This document shows positions 25,919 through 35,885 of a DNA stretch of 64,000 bases, piece by piece. This DNA comes from Anaerolineae bacterium (GTDB lineage Bacteria > Chloroflexota > Anaerolineae > Aggregatilineales > J027). The notes under the pieces were generated by a model, which did not search any database, was not told where the DNA came from, and saw only the letters and a program-made list of their open reading frames with translations. Position numbers and translations under genes: made by a program. Within the stretch, counting starts at the first letter, position 1; every line of letters begins with the position of its first letter. The stretch lies in NCBI GenBank assembly GCA_021463865.1, contig JAJTXY010000002.1, positions 252,219 through 316,218 on the forward strand, in the 5' to 3' direction.

Positions 25919-28900
25919 TTGACACGCAAAGCCTTGTTATTTACCCTGCTGGTGGTGAGCCTCATCACCAGCGTGTTGACAGGCGTCAATCCGACTCCTG
26001 TTCATTCTCAAGACGGCGGCGGGACCGACATCCCCCCGCAGGTCATTGACGTTTGGCCTCTCCCCGGCGTCGAAATGCCAGCCAATAATCCCCTAACCAT
26101 CACCTTTGACCAACCGATGGATCAAGCCAGTGTCGTCTCTGCTCTGACCTTCGACCCTGCCATCGAAGGCAGTCTCACATGGGCTGATCCGCGCACTGTC
26201 GCGTTTATCCCATCCGCGTCATGGCCTACCGGGATGGAATATGCCGTTACAATTGGCACAGGTGCAGCGACCACTGGCGGTACACCGTTTACCGACCCCT
26301 ACAGTTTTAACATCAAGACGGTTGGCCCGCTCCAAGTTTCAACCGTCATCCCCGAAGATGGTTCAACCGGGATTTCCGCCGATTCGACCATCCTCGTCAC
26401 CTTCAATCGCCCCATTGTGCCATTGGTGACAACGAGCGAAATGGGAGATTTGCCTATTCCTTTGAGCATTACCCCTGCAATTGATGGCAAAGGCGAATGG
26501 CTCAACACCGCCATTTATCAATTTACGCCCTCCGTTCCCTTGCAAGGTGGCACAACTTATACGGTTACCGTTGCCAGCGGATTGACCAGTGTAGATGGTG
26601 CAGTCTTGGCGGAAGATTTTGCGTGGTCATTCAGCACCCTGCCGCCGCAAATTTTGAGTCTGTCGCCATCGGTAAATCAAGAAACCGTCCGACTGGAATC
26701 GCCGATTGTGGTGACATTCAGCCAGCCGATGGACAAACCCTCCACCGAAGCGGCCTTCTCGGTTATTCAAGCGTTTACCTCTAATCCTCCCATCGCAGGT
26801 ACGATTACGTGGAACGAGGATGCCACCCAGTTGACCTTCACGCCTGCTGAAAATCTGAATATCGCCAGCGCCTATCAGGTCATCATCAAACCGACGGCGA
26901 TGAGCGCATCCGGTGAGGCCATGCTCGATCTTTCGACAGCCTTTGGCAATGCTGAGGGCTATATTTTCTATACTGTGCCCTATCCCGGTATAGATTCGAC
27001 CTATCCCGAAAATGGTGCTACTGATGTCTCCCCCGGTTATGGCGCGACGATTTATTTTGTCTCACCCATGAACACCGAAACGCTTGAAGGCAAGATTCAG
27101 ATTGACCCCGAACCGGAAACTTGGACACCCGAAGTACGCGGCAATCAAACCCTTTCGATTAATTTCGCCTCCAAGCCGCTAACCCAGTACACCATCACCC
27201 TTTTGGCGGGGGCGGAAGACATCTATGGCAACCCGATTGCTAATGATTTCACCTTTACCTATCGCACCACCGATATTCCAGTCTGGGCCACCCCCATCAC
27301 CAGCTACAATGATGTGATTGTGACGGGAGCATATCGAGAAAATACCACTATTGCGATGTCGGTGAGTGGCAAACCGAGTGTTGAATTTAAACTCTATCGT
27401 CTCGACATCAACCTATTAGAACCCGCCGTCGAATATTACAGCGATACCCGTCCTGCTTGGGAATCGGGCGAAAATCTGCTGCGCTCATGGACACAGAGCT
27501 TTGACTCCAATGGTTTTCAGGGCATTGCCCGTGAAGTCTATCTAGCCTCCGAGCAAGGTGGTCAATTAACCCCCGGCCTCTATTGGCTTACCATCACTGA
27601 CGAAAGTAGTAGCTACCCCTCTACCTACGATCAGGTACTGGCAGTCGTCAATGCGGGTGTGACATTCAAGCGCGGCCCAGAGGAAGGTTTTATCTGGGTC
27701 ACGGATATGCAAACAGGCGCTCCTGTCGCTGATACGACGGTCTCGGTCTACTATCTCGGTGAACAAATTGGGCGAGGCCAAACCAATGCCGATGGGGTTT
27801 TCCGCGCCCCGATTAATGCCGCCCTTAACGACGAGTTCATCAGCGTGGTTGCTGAAGGGGCAGGTGCATATGGGGTATGGTATGGCTGGAACGCGGGCGA
27901 ACCCCCAACCCGTACAGGTTATGTCTATACAGATCGCCCGATTTATCGTCCCGGCGAAACCCTCTATTTCCGGGGGGTCATCCGCAACAAAGACGATATG
28001 ACCTACAGCGTGCCCAATGTGCGCTCGGTGACGGTACAGGCCGAAATTGGCTACGACGGCGTGTATATCTTTGACGGCAAAGTTGAAGTCTCGGAGTATG
28101 GGACCTTTAGTGGTGAAATCCAAATCCCCGAAGATGCGCAATTGGGTGACGGCTATATCAACGTCATGCCGGATACCCCCGACGAAAATGGCAATCTCAT
28201 CTATTATGGGAGTGTCTATTTCACAGTGGCTGAATTCCGCGTGCCGGAATATGAAGTCAGTGTCACCGCCCAACAAGACGAAATCTTTCAGGGCGATCCC
28301 TTGAGCGCGATTGCCAAATCCAGCTACTATTTCGGTGGCGCGGTCAGCAATGCACAGGTTAGTTGGTATGCCTATGGCGATCTGGCCTATTTCAACTATA
28401 CCGGGCCGGGCCGCTACTCGTTCTATAACGATGAATGGGAATACTACTACTATCAATATATTGGCGAAGGTGGAGGCCTGACGGATGGCAATGGCGAATT
28501 TGTCATCCAGACTGATACCACTCAAACTGAGTCCCATGCCCCACTCAATATCACGGTTGAGGCGACGGTAACGGATGAGAGCAATCAGGCGATCAGTAAC
28601 CGCACGACGGTTCTCGCTCACCCTGCCAACATCTATGTCGGTACAGCCACTAATCAATATTTTGGCTATGAGAAAGAGCCGATAACGATTGACCTGATCG
28701 CCGTTACCCCCGACAGCGAACCGATTGCCGACAAACACTTGGATATTGAAGTGATCGAACAACGCTGGGTGCAAGTGCCGGATTCGACACAGTTCGGTGT
28801 GTACTATTGGCAGCAGGAAGAAATCCCGGTGGAAACAGGCAGCGTCACCACCGGGGCGGATGGCACAGCCAGCTATACCTTTACCCCACCCAACGGCGGC

Positions 28901-31840
28901 ATCTTCCGCTTTAAGGTGACAGGCATGGATGAGCGCGAACGTGCCAACAGCAGCACCCGCCGATTTTATGTGGTCGGCAGTGGCCCGATTTATTGGGGGC
29001 AGCCGTCGCAGTACATCAATTTGATGGCAGACAAAGAATCCTATAAACCCGGCGATACCGCCCAAATCTTGATCCCCCATTCCCTTTCCGGCGAATCCAC
29101 TGTTCTGGTGACAATTGAGCGCGAAGGTGTTCTCGGTTATGAAGTGGTGAAATCCGATGGGGCAACGCTGGTCTATGAGCTACCCATCGCCGAGGGTTTT
29201 GTCTCCGGTGTAACAGTTACGGCCACTGTCGTCAAAGGCATTGACGCTGAAAATACCAATCCGACCATTCGTATCGGCAGCGTTTACCTTACCGTTGAAC
29301 CTGTCCAGCAGCGGTTAAATGTCACCGTCACGCCTTCTGCTGAACTCACCCAACCCGGCGATACAGTTACATTTGATGTCTCGACTACCGACGCGGCAGG
29401 CAACCCGGTTGCGGCAGAAGTTGGCATCGGCTTGACCGATAAAGCCATCTTATCCCTCATGCCCCCTAACAGCGGTCTGATGGAAGATACCTTCTATGGC
29501 TATCAGGGCAACTATGTCTACAGCTACTATTCGCTAACCTCGCTGCTCGACGAACTCACTGATAAGAACATCGAACGTGCCCGTGAAGCTGAAGAAAGCG
29601 GCGTGCTTGCACCCTCAGCAGCCGATGGCATGGGTGGTGGTGGCGGCGGTGGCGGTGGCGGTGGCCTAACCAGCGTCAACGTCCGCGAGAACTTTGAACA
29701 AACGCCTCTGTGGGCACCGCATGTCGTTACCGGTGAGAATGGCAAGGCGTCGGTTTCGATTGACCTACCTGATAACCTGACGACATGGAAGTTGGATGCA
29801 CGGGCCGTCACGTTGGATACAGAAGTGGGTCAGACAACCACAGAGATCGTTACGACTCTGCCCTTGCTAATTCGCCCCGTCGCACCGCGCTTTTTCGTGG
29901 TCGGGGATAAAGTTCAATTAGCCGCAGTAGTCAATAACAATACAACTGAAGCCCAGACCGTACAGGTAATCCTCGAATCCAGCGGTGTCACGCTTGAAAG
30001 CGAAGCCACCCAGACTGTGACCATTGAACCCGCCGCCCGTGCGAGAATTGAATGGAACGTGGTCGCTGAAGATGTGCCGTTTATTGACCTGACGTTTGGG
30101 GTCATCGGAGCAGATTATTCCGACGCCGTGAAACCGACCCTCGCCACTGGCCCAGACGGTACGATTCCAGTCTATCGCTATACCGCACCAGATACGGTTG
30201 GTACGGCAGGTCTGTTGATGGACGCAGGTTCACGCACCGAAGGCATCAGTTTGCCAACTCGCATTGACACCAGCCGGGGTGAACTCACTATCCATCTCGA
30301 CCCATCGCTGGCGGCAACCCTGACGGATTCGTTCGACTACCTTCAGAACTATCCACATCAGTGCATCGAACAAACGGTTAGCCGCTTCTTGCCGAATATC
30401 GTCACCTATGCCGCGCTCAAAAATTTGGGGATTCAAGACCCTGAATTAGAAGCCAATCTGTTTGTGGCACTCGAACAAGCACTTGAAAAACTCATCACCC
30501 AACAAAATCCTGATGGTGGTTGGGGTTGGTTTGGCGGTATGGAAAGCAATCCACTGGTGACGGCCTATGCTGCTCTTGCTCTAATTGAAGCACACGAGGC
30601 GGGGCTAACCTATGATGCCAATATGCTGAGTCGTGCCTTAAATTTCGTGCAGAGCGATGTCCAAGCTGTCACGATTAACAGTGACACATGGCAACTCAAT
30701 CGGCAAGCGTTTTATGCCTATGTGTTTGCCCGCGATGGGCAAGCCGACCTGAGTCAATTGACTTCACTCTATGATCAGCGGCTACGGCTGTCGTATATGG
30801 CACGAGCCTACCTGTTGATGGTTTATCAACAGTTGAATCCAAACGCTCCCGAAATCGCCGATTTGGTCAGTGACCTTACCAATGCCGCCTTCCTTTCTGC
30901 GACAGGCGCACATTGGGAAGAAGAAAATGACGACTGGTGGAACTGGGGCAGCAACACCCGCACGACTGCTGTTGTTTTGGCAGCCCTTGTGCAAGCCCGT
31001 CCCGATAATGAACTTCTGCCGAATGTGGTCCGCTGGCTGATGGTGGCGCGTGAAGGCGATCACTGGCAATCTACCCAAGAAACCGTATGGGCCATCATCG
31101 GATTGACCAAATGGATGGTGCATACAGGCGAGTTGCAGGGTAGTTATGAATACACCACCGACCTGAACGCCGAAAATATCGCCAATACCACTGTCACGCC
31201 GGATACCGTGCGCGAGGGTCAGGTTTTGCGGATTGCGGTCAGTGAGTTGCTGCAAGATGAACTCAACCGTTTGGTGGTCGGACGTGGTGAGGGCGAAGGG
31301 GTGTTGTATTACACCGCCCATCTCAATATCCGCCTGCCTGTGGATGCGGTTGAACCCGTCAGCAAGGGGATCACCGTCACCCGTCAATATTTCTTGGAGG
31401 GCGATCCCGAAACCCCCATCACCAGCGCCAAAGTCGGCGACATCATCACTGTCCGCTTGACCATTACCTTGTCAGAGGATATCTACTACTTCGTCTTGGA
31501 AGACCCCATTCCCGGCGGAACAGAAGGGGTGGATACCTCCCTATTGACGACCAGCCAACGCGCTCAAGGGCCGGATTTGCAGATCGTGTGGGATGACTAC
31601 GATCCCTTCTGGTATTGGGGCTGGTGGTGGTTTGACCGCACCGAACTGCGGGACGAACAGACCAATCTCTATGCCGATTATCTACCTGATGGCACCTATA
31701 CCTATACCTATCAAATTCGGGCCAGTGTCGCGGGTGAATTTCAAACCATCCCATCGCACGCCTATGCCTTCTACTTCCCGGAAGTTTTTGGCACATCCAA
31801 CGGTACCCTGTTCACGGTTGAGGAAGGCGAAACCGAGTAG
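25919..31840 (+). CDS. Alpha-2-macroglobulin-family protein with thioester
   Basis: 1973 residues. Start is TTG 25919 with GAGGAG 8 bp upstream; residues 2-30 form a signal peptide (ALLFTLLVVSLITSVLTGV) with no lipobox Cys. Three N-terminal Ig-like (SbsA/Big_5-like) domains follow (VIPEDGSTGISADSTILVTF, SLSPSVNQETVRLESPIVV, PENGATDVSPGYGATIYFV). Next are macroglobulin domains with YTDRPIYRPGETLYFRG (~residue 670), a bait-like region with a poly-Gly run (~residue 1240), the LWAPHVVTGENGKASVSI segment, and the thioester motif NYPHQCIEQT with Cys at ~1482. A toroid domain follows (QNPDGGWGWFGG). The intact CxEQ thioester suggests protease trapping at the cell surface. No penicillin-binding protein 1C gene, the usual partner, lies next to it. 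Confidence 0.93.
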   Translation: MTRKALLFTLLVVSLITSVLTGVNPTPVHSQDGGGTDIPPQVIDVWPLPGVEMPANNPLTITFDQPMDQASVVSALTFDPAIEGSLTWADPRTVAFIPSASWPTGMEYAVTIGTGAATTGGTPFTDPYSFNIKTVGPLQVSTVIPEDGSTGISADSTILVTFNRPIVPLVTTSEMGDLPIPLSITPAIDGKGEWLNTAIYQFTPSVPLQGGTTYTVTVASGLTSVDGAVLAEDFAWSFSTLPPQILSLSPSVNQETVRLESPIVVTFSQPMDKPSTEAAFSVIQAFTSNPPIAGTITWNEDATQLTFTPAENLNIASAYQVIIKPTAMSASGEAMLDLSTAFGNAEGYIFYTVPYPGIDSTYPENGATDVSPGYGATIYFVSPMNTETLEGKIQIDPEPETWTPEVRGNQTLSINFASKPLTQYTITLLAGAEDIYGNPIANDFTFTYRTTDIPVWATPITSYNDVIVTGAYRENTTIAMSVSGKPSVEFKLYRLDINLLEPAVEYYSDTRPAWESGENLLRSWTQSFDSNGFQGIAREVYLASEQGGQLTPGLYWLTITDESSSYPSTYDQVLAVVNAGVTFKRGPEEGFIWVTDMQTGAPVADTTVSVYYLGEQIGRGQTNADGVFRAPINAALNDEFISVVAEGAGAYGVWYGWNAGEPPTRTGYVYTDRPIYRPGETLYFRGVIRNKDDMTYSVPNVRSVTVQAEIGYDGVYIFDGKVEVSEYGTFSGEIQIPEDAQLGDGYINVMPDTPDENGNLIYYGSVYFTVAEFRVPEYEVSVTAQQDEIFQGDPLSAIAKSSYYFGGAVSNAQVSWYAYGDLAYFNYTGPGRYSFYNDEWEYYYYQYIGEGGGLTDGNGEFVIQTDTTQTESHAPLNITVEATVTDESNQAISNRTTVLAHPANIYVGTATNQYFGYEKEPITIDLIAVTPDSEPIADKHLDIEVIEQRWVQVPDSTQFGVYYWQQEEIPVETGSVTTGADGTASYTFTPPNGGIFRFKVTGMDERERANSSTRRFYVVGSGPIYWGQPSQYINLMADKESYKPGDTAQILIPHSLSGESTVLVTIEREGVLGYEVVKSDGATLVYELPIAEGFVSGVTVTATVVKGIDAENTNPTIRIGSVYLTVEPVQQRLNVTVTPSAELTQPGDTVTFDVSTTDAAGNPVAAEVGIGLTDKAILSLMPPNSGLMEDTFYGYQGNYVYSYYSLTSLLDELTDKNIERAREAEESGVLAPSAADGMGGGGGGGGGGGLTSVNVRENFEQTPLWAPHVVTGENGKASVSIDLPDNLTTWKLDARAVTLDTEVGQTTTEIVTTLPLLIRPVAPRFFVVGDKVQLAAVVNNNTTEAQTVQVILESSGVTLESEATQTVTIEPAARARIEWNVVAEDVPFIDLTFGVIGADYSDAVKPTLATGPDGTIPVYRYTAPDTVGTAGLLMDAGSRTEGISLPTRIDTSRGELTIHLDPSLAATLTDSFDYLQNYPHQCIEQTVSRFLPNIVTYAALKNLGIQDPELEANLFVALEQALEKLITQQNPDGGWGWFGGMESNPLVTAYAALALIEAHEAGLTYDANMLSRALNFVQSDVQAVTINSDTWQLNRQAFYAYVFARDGQADLSQLTSLYDQRLRLSYMARAYLLMVYQQLNPNAPEIADLVSDLTNAAFLSATGAHWEEENDDWWNWGSNTRTTAVVLAALVQARPDNELLPNVVRWLMVAREGDHWQSTQETVWAIIGLTKWMVHTGELQGSYEYTTDLNAENIANTTVTPDTVREGQVLRIAVSELLQDELNRLVVGRGEGEGVLYYTAHLNIRLPVDAVEPVSKGITVTRQYFLEGDPETPITSAKVGDIITVRLTITLSEDIYYFVLEDPIPGGTEGVDTSLLTTSQRAQGPDLQIVWDDYDPFWYWGWWWFDRTELRDEQTNLYADYLPDGTYTYTYQIRASVAGEFQTIPSHAYAFYFPEVFGTSNGTLFTVEEGETE

Positions 31841-31876
31841 ACGAGCGCTCTGCTTAATCAATTAGTCCCTAGCTTT

Positions 31877-31913
31877 TACCCCCTTGCCAATCATGCGGTG
31901 AGGGGGTATTTTT
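31877..31913 (+). terminator. Terminator of the alpha-2-macroglobulin gene
   Basis: TACCCCC (31877-31883) pairs with GGGGGTA (31902-31908); inner bases TTGCC/GGTGA extend the stem partly. TTTTT follows at 31909-31913. Confidence 0.8.
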
Positions 31914-31958
31914 CTCAGTCCGATCCGCGTGGGATTAAGCACTCGACTAATATTTCAA

Positions 31959-31986
31959 TAGTTACTTCCTTCAAATTGACTATAAT
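31959..31986 (+). promoter_or_regulatory. Possible promoter for the methyltransferase gene
   Basis: A consensus -10 TATAAT at 31981-31986 lies 38 bp before the ATG. The -35 match is weak (TAGTTA at 31959, 16-bp spacer), so the call rests mainly on the -10. Confidence 0.45.
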
Positions 31987-32024
31987 GGATTCATTCGATA
32001 TTTCGAGCACTTTGGAGGCGCATC

Positions 32025-32720
32025 ATGCCCGCCCAAGATGAAATTTACCAAAAACATGCCGAAAAATATGATTTGCTGGTCATGCGCGAGGACTATCAAG
32101 AGAATATTCTGGCCGCACTGCGAACCATCCATCCATTGCAAAATGCCGAAGTAGTCGAATTTGGTGCGGGTACGGGTCGCATGACGGGCATTGTTGCCCC
32201 CTACGTCAAATCCATTCTGGCAACCGATATTTCTGAGCATATGTTGACCGTTGCCGATCACAAATTAACCCCACACTATCCCCACCTGCGCTTGGCGGTG
32301 GCCGATAACCGCCAGATGCCGATCAAAACCGCCTGTGCCGACATCACCATTGCCGGGTGGAGCTTTGGACATGCGACAGTCTGGTATCAGGACAGATGGC
32401 GTGAGGAAATTAGCCTAGCGGTAACTGAGATGAAGCGGGTCTTGCGTCCGGGTGGAGTCGCCATCATTTTAGAGACACTGGGGACAGGCCGCGAAACCCC
32501 AAATCCGCCAACTGACATCCTTGCCGATTACTACAATTGGATGGAAAACGAGCAGCGGTTTAGCCACACATGGATTCGCACCGATTATCAGTTTGAATCA
32601 CCGGAGGAGGCCGATTTCTTGGTGCGCTTCTTTTTTGGCAATAATTTTGCGGACACGGTCATGAAGGATAAGCACGTCATTTTGCCAGAATGCACCGGCA
32701 TTTGGTGGCTAACCGTGTAA
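32025..32720 (+). CDS. Class I SAM-dependent methyltransferase
   Basis: 231 residues. Motif I VVEFGAGTGRMTGIVAPYV (~residues 44-62), ATDIS motif II region, LAVADNRQMPIKTACADITIAGWSF (motif III/IV) and RVLRPGGVAIILET are typical of class I Rossmann methyltransferases of the UbiE/Methyltransf_11 type. ATG 32025 has TTGGAGG 7 bp upstream. The substrate cannot be deduced. The 3' end overlaps the convergent Nudix gene by 12 bp. Confidence 0.85.
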   Translation: MPAQDEIYQKHAEKYDLLVMREDYQENILAALRTIHPLQNAEVVEFGAGTGRMTGIVAPYVKSILATDISEHMLTVADHKLTPHYPHLRLAVADNRQMPIKTACADITIAGWSFGHATVWYQDRWREEISLAVTEMKRVLRPGGVAIILETLGTGRETPNPPTDILADYYNWMENEQRFSHTWIRTDYQFESPEEADFLVRFFFGNNFADTVMKDKHVILPECTGIWWLTV

Positions 32721-33188
32721 GGCCAATTGGACGGCTTTCCACACCATATCACCAGCGGTAAAACTTTCGGCGGCGCCATCATTGACGGCCATCCAATGCG
32801 GATTGGTCGTCCATTCATCTGCTAAGATGCTGTTACGGATCACACCACCTGTCACCTCAGCCCGATAGAAAAAGTGGAGGGTGTGCCAGTGTTTGCCGCT
32901 AGGGGTCAGAAAGAAGTTATCCTGCACATGCACCAACTCGATAATTTTGGCTTCTAGGCCTGTTTCCTCCCATACTTCGCGGATGAGCGCTTCCTCGACT
33001 CTTTCCCATACCTCAACTCCGCCGCCGGGCAAGTCAAATTTGTGCGTATGGATATTATCCTGCACCAATAATTCGCCTTTGTCATTCAAAATGAGGGCAT
33101 AAACGCTGGGCCGCCATACCATTTTTTCAACCAGCATCTCAACCCGTTCCCCTTGAACATTACGCCCTTTGACAAATTCTGGTGGCAT
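32709..33188 (-). CDS. NUDIX hydrolase
   Basis: 159 residues with a full Nudix box Gx5Ex7REVWEETGL around residues 56-78 (GGGVEVWERVEEALIREVWE). Nudix proteins cleave nucleoside diphosphates linked to other groups; which substrate this one uses cannot be told. The FFLTPSGKHWHTLHFFYRAEV strand after the box is normal. It is the last gene of a minus-strand run starting with upp, 7 bp after the DUF5996 gene. Its 3' end overlaps the convergent methyltransferase gene. Confidence 0.88.
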   Translation of the reverse strand: MPPEFVKGRNVQGERVEMLVEKMVWRPSVYALILNDKGELLVQDNIHTHKFDLPGGGVEVWERVEEALIREVWEETGLEAKIIELVHVQDNFFLTPSGKHWHTLHFFYRAEVTGGVIRNSILADEWTTNPHWMAVNDGAAESFTAGDMVWKAVQLALHG

Positions 33189-33195
33189 GGCTGGT

Positions 33196-33981
33196 CTATC
33201 CTTTGGTCATGAGCCGGGCAATAGCTTGGAAAATTTGCACTTGGAGACCTTCAATCACCTGCGAAGTCCCCGTCATACCGTGCAAGCTGTCATACGGAAT
33301 CATGACACCCGTCCAGCCTGCGGTATGCCATTGGGCCAGCTGCGGGAGTGGAATATCCAACAATCCGGGGGGAATGGGCCACGCATAGGCATAAAAATAG
33401 GGGCGTGACAAGCCTTCACTAAAGGGGGCAAAACCAAAATTGAGGTGGGGTGCTTGTTCGCTGGCCTCGTTGGTGGCAAACCACAAAAACGAGAGATCAA
33501 AATGGTGCGGCCAAACGACAATCGGTGACATTAGGCCGTCTAACCGTGCACGAAAACGGGCTGTGGCGGTAAAGATTGAGTAGAGGGCATCGGCATAGTC
33601 TTCGGCCAGTGACGGGCTGATAACAAATGGCTCGGTATCGGACAGTTTATCGGTTGGTAAGGTGATAGAATGACCTAGATGGGTTAACAAAGCACTGGTG
33701 GCCTGAGCTAAGGTGGCTTGGTTGTGCCCAATCAGCGATATGTCAATGGTGGGGCTGCCTGCTGACCGATAGACCAGATGGCTATTTACAAAATCGAGTA
33801 CAAATTCACCGCCAATGGGTAATAAACCTGTGCTTAATCCCTCTGGTACGACTTGCAGACTGTGATGCAAGGAATGGGGCAATGGCTGAAGCGTCTGCAA
33901 GCGGATCTCACGCAGCACTTTGCAGGCACGGTGCAAGCTATCGCGGGTGTCGTCCCAAAAATTCAGTTCAGGCAGCAGCAT
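33196..33981 (-). CDS. DUF5996-family protein
   Basis: 261 residues resembling the DUF5996 family: LHRACKVLREIRLQTLQPLPHS near the N-terminus, GLSTGLLPIGGEFVLDFVNS, LGHSITLP, and the diagnostic SPIVVWPHHFDLSFLWFA around residue 155-172. The family's activity is unknown. AAGGAAA precedes the ATG. The gene lies 18 bp after the wecA-like gene and 7 bp before the Nudix gene, in an operon that starts at the upp promoter. It is soluble, with no signal peptide. Confidence 0.75.
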   Translation of the reverse strand: MLLPELNFWDDTRDSLHRACKVLREIRLQTLQPLPHSLHHSLQVVPEGLSTGLLPIGGEFVLDFVNSHLVYRSAGSPTIDISLIGHNQATLAQATSALLTHLGHSITLPTDKLSDTEPFVISPSLAEDYADALYSIFTATARFRARLDGLMSPIVVWPHHFDLSFLWFATNEASEQAPHLNFGFAPFSEGLSRPYFYAYAWPIPPGLLDIPLPQLAQWHTAGWTGVMIPYDSLHGMTGTSQVIEGLQVQIFQAIARLMTKG

Positions 33982-33999
33982 AGGGATTTCCTTTTAGGA

Positions 34000-35076
34000 T
34001 TATTTTGACGGAGGCATAATCGGCAGGTTATTGGAGCGCCCCCGCCAACTGACAATTGCAAACGTACCCAGCACAATTATCACCATCACCACCAAGCCCA
34101 ACAATTTATAGAGGCGGCTGGTAGTCAACAGCGCGATACCACCAAACAAGGCGCTGAACACATAATAACCTAAGACGATGGTGCGCTGTGAATAGCCCAA
34201 ATCTACCAAGCGCAAATGTAAGTGTCCACGATCCCCCATCATCGGGTTACGGCCCTCACTCATACGGCGAATCGCTTGCCACGCCAAATCCATCAGGGGC
34301 AACCCCATCACCAGCAAAATGGTCGCCATTTTCGCCCCGCCGATGATGGCAAGGCAACCCAGCGTGAAGCCCAGAAAGGTCGCACCCCCCCCCATAAAGA
34401 TTTTGGCGGGGTGGAAGTTATAGGGCAAGAATCCCAGTGTTGCGCCAAATAGAGCTAGGGGCAGCAAGCCGACACTAATCTGGTTGAGTTCAAAGGTGGC
34501 GTGAAGAAAAATGACCAGTGAGGCAATTGCTCCGACACCCGCCGCTAGGCCATCCAGCCCATCCAGAAAATTGACCGTATTCATCATCAACCCCAACCAA
34601 AATAGGCTGATGGTCACCGTCACCCAATAGGGCCAGTCTGATGTGGTGTTCCCGCTAAAGGGATTATTGAAACTTTCAATAAAGATGAGGAAGGCGACGG
34701 CTATCGCGGCAGCGGTCAACTGCGCCAGATAATTGACAATGGGCGAAAAATCGTATTTATCATCAAGGAAACCCATGATATAGATGAAAATTCCGCCAAT
34801 CAGCAGACCTGTCAGGCGGACAATTTCATTCGAATCAGTGGTTTCTACGTCGGTGAATTGGGCGACAATCACCGCTACAATAAACGACGTTGCAATGGCT
34901 AGGCCGCCTAACTTGGAGGTAGGGTGTTGATGGAGGCGGCGTCCCCCCGGTTTTGCTAAAATATTGAGCCGCTGCCCCAAGCGAATCATCAAAGGGGTCA
35001 GAAACAGTGATAGCCCAAAGGCCACCCCAAAGACAATCAAGAACGATGGCCCATGTTCTGACACAATATCTGCCAT
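34000..35076 (-). CDS. Undecaprenyl-phosphate GlcNAc-1-phosphate transferase-like (MraY/WecA/TagO family)
   Basis: 358 residues with about ten transmembrane helices. Family motifs are present: IYIMGFLDDKYDF (DDxxD, ~residue 100-108), NTVNFLDGLDGLAAGVGAI (~160-178), and GDRGHLHLRLVDLGYSQR (~285-300), which is the HIHH-type loop of polyprenyl-P hexosamine-1-P transferases. It should start lipid-linked glycan synthesis at the cytoplasmic membrane face by moving a sugar-1-phosphate from a UDP-sugar to undecaprenyl phosphate. WecA/TagO-like rather than MraY is favoured because no cell-wall mur genes are near. It is 33 bp downstream of upp. Confidence 0.88.
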   Translation of the reverse strand: MADIVSEHGPSFLIVFGVAFGLSLFLTPLMIRLGQRLNILAKPGGRRLHQHPTSKLGGLAIATSFIVAVIVAQFTDVETTDSNEIVRLTGLLIGGIFIYIMGFLDDKYDFSPIVNYLAQLTAAAIAVAFLIFIESFNNPFSGNTTSDWPYWVTVTISLFWLGLMMNTVNFLDGLDGLAAGVGAIASLVIFLHATFELNQISVGLLPLALFGATLGFLPYNFHPAKIFMGGGATFLGFTLGCLAIIGGAKMATILLVMGLPLMDLAWQAIRRMSEGRNPMMGDRGHLHLRLVDLGYSQRTIVLGYYVFSALFGGIALLTTSRLYKLLGLVVMVIIVLGTFAIVSWRGRSNNLPIMPPSK

Positions 35077-35109
35077 ATTTAGCGCCTATTCAGTGCTTGT
35101 GAAAACCCA

Positions 35110-35736
35110 TTAGGCCGTGCCGAACTGACGATCTCCGGCATCACCCAAACCGGGTACGATAAAGCCAATCTCATTCAGGTGGTCATCAACGGCGGCGAGG
35201 TGAATGGGCACATCTGGGTGTACCGTCGAGAGCTTGTCAATTCCTTCCGGCGCACCAATCAGGCCGACATACTTGATATGGTGGACACCCCAATTTTTCA
35301 AGACATCTACCGCCGCGACTGCTGAACCACCCGTCGCCAACATGGGGTCGAGAATCAGGCAAAGCTGGACAGTCGGCTCAACAGGGAGTTTATTGTAGTA
35401 TTGGACGGGGCGCAGGGTGCGTTCGTCACGATAGAAACCCAGATGCCAGACCTGTGCGCCGGGGATCATTTCGAGCATCCCAGCGACCATCCCAAGACCA
35501 GCCCGCAGAATTGGAACGAGGCCGATTTCTTGCTTCAGACGATGGCCCGGTGCTTGACCCATTGGCGTGTTAACGGTTAGCCCATCCAGTTCAAGGTCGG
35601 CAGTCGCTTCATAACACAATAACTTTGCCATTTCGCCTACCAACTCACGAAATTGGCGGTGTTTGGTTTCGGTGTCTCGAAGCAAGGCAAGTTTGTGCTG
35701 CAAAAGGGGGTGTTTGGACACATGCACTTGTGCCAT
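35110..35736 (-). CDS. upp: Uracil phosphoribosyltransferase
   Basis: Salvages uracil to UMP using PRPP. The start at 35736 ([21 protein letters not shown]) gives 208 residues, the usual Upp length. Motifs include [19 protein letters not shown], the PRPP loop [20 protein letters not shown] and [19 protein letters not shown] at the C-terminus. An in-frame ATG at 35796 would add 20 residues. An AAGGAGG lies at 35782-35776 but is 40 bp from the favoured ATG, so the true start is not certain. It is the first gene of a minus-strand operon. Confidence 0.93.
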   Translation of the reverse strand: MAQVHVSKHPLLQHKLALLRDTETKHRQFRELVGEMAKLLCYEATADLELDGLTVNTPMGQAPGHRLKQEIGLVPILRAGLGMVAGMLEMIPGAQVWHLGFYRDERTLRPVQYYNKLPVEPTVQLCLILDPMLATGGSAVAAVDVLKNWGVHHIKYVGLIGAPEGIDKLSTVHPDVPIHLAAVDDHLNEIGFIVPGLGDAGDRQFGTA

Positions 35737-35819
35737 AAGAATAATCAGGGGCAATAAATCTTGCGCCTGAAGTGTCCTCCTTCGTGAATTATTCATTAAA
35801 TTTTCAATCTCGCGGAAAG

Positions 35820-35848
35820 ATTATACGTGGCGAAGAGGCCCATGTCAA
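35820..35848 (-). promoter_or_regulatory. Perfect consensus sigma70 promoter for the upp operon
   Basis: On the minus strand: TTGACA (35848-35843), a 17-bp spacer, and TATAAT (35825-35820). Both hexamers match consensus exactly. Transcription would start about 16 nt before the ATG at 35796. Confidence 0.9.
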
Positions 35849-35885
35849 AACATTGTAGATAGGCCTTTTAGCCATTTTGCGCTAG

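Noticed and set aside
27566-29080. A 504-codon open frame on the minus strand
   Set aside because: It lies wholly opposite the clear alpha-2-macroglobulin gene and its translation has no recognisable domain; it is an antisense shadow caused by codon bias.
29630-29670. Poly-glycine GGT/GGC tract as a microsatellite or hairpin element
   Set aside because: It is in frame, with mixed GGT/GGC codons, inside the bait-like region and is best explained as protein coding.
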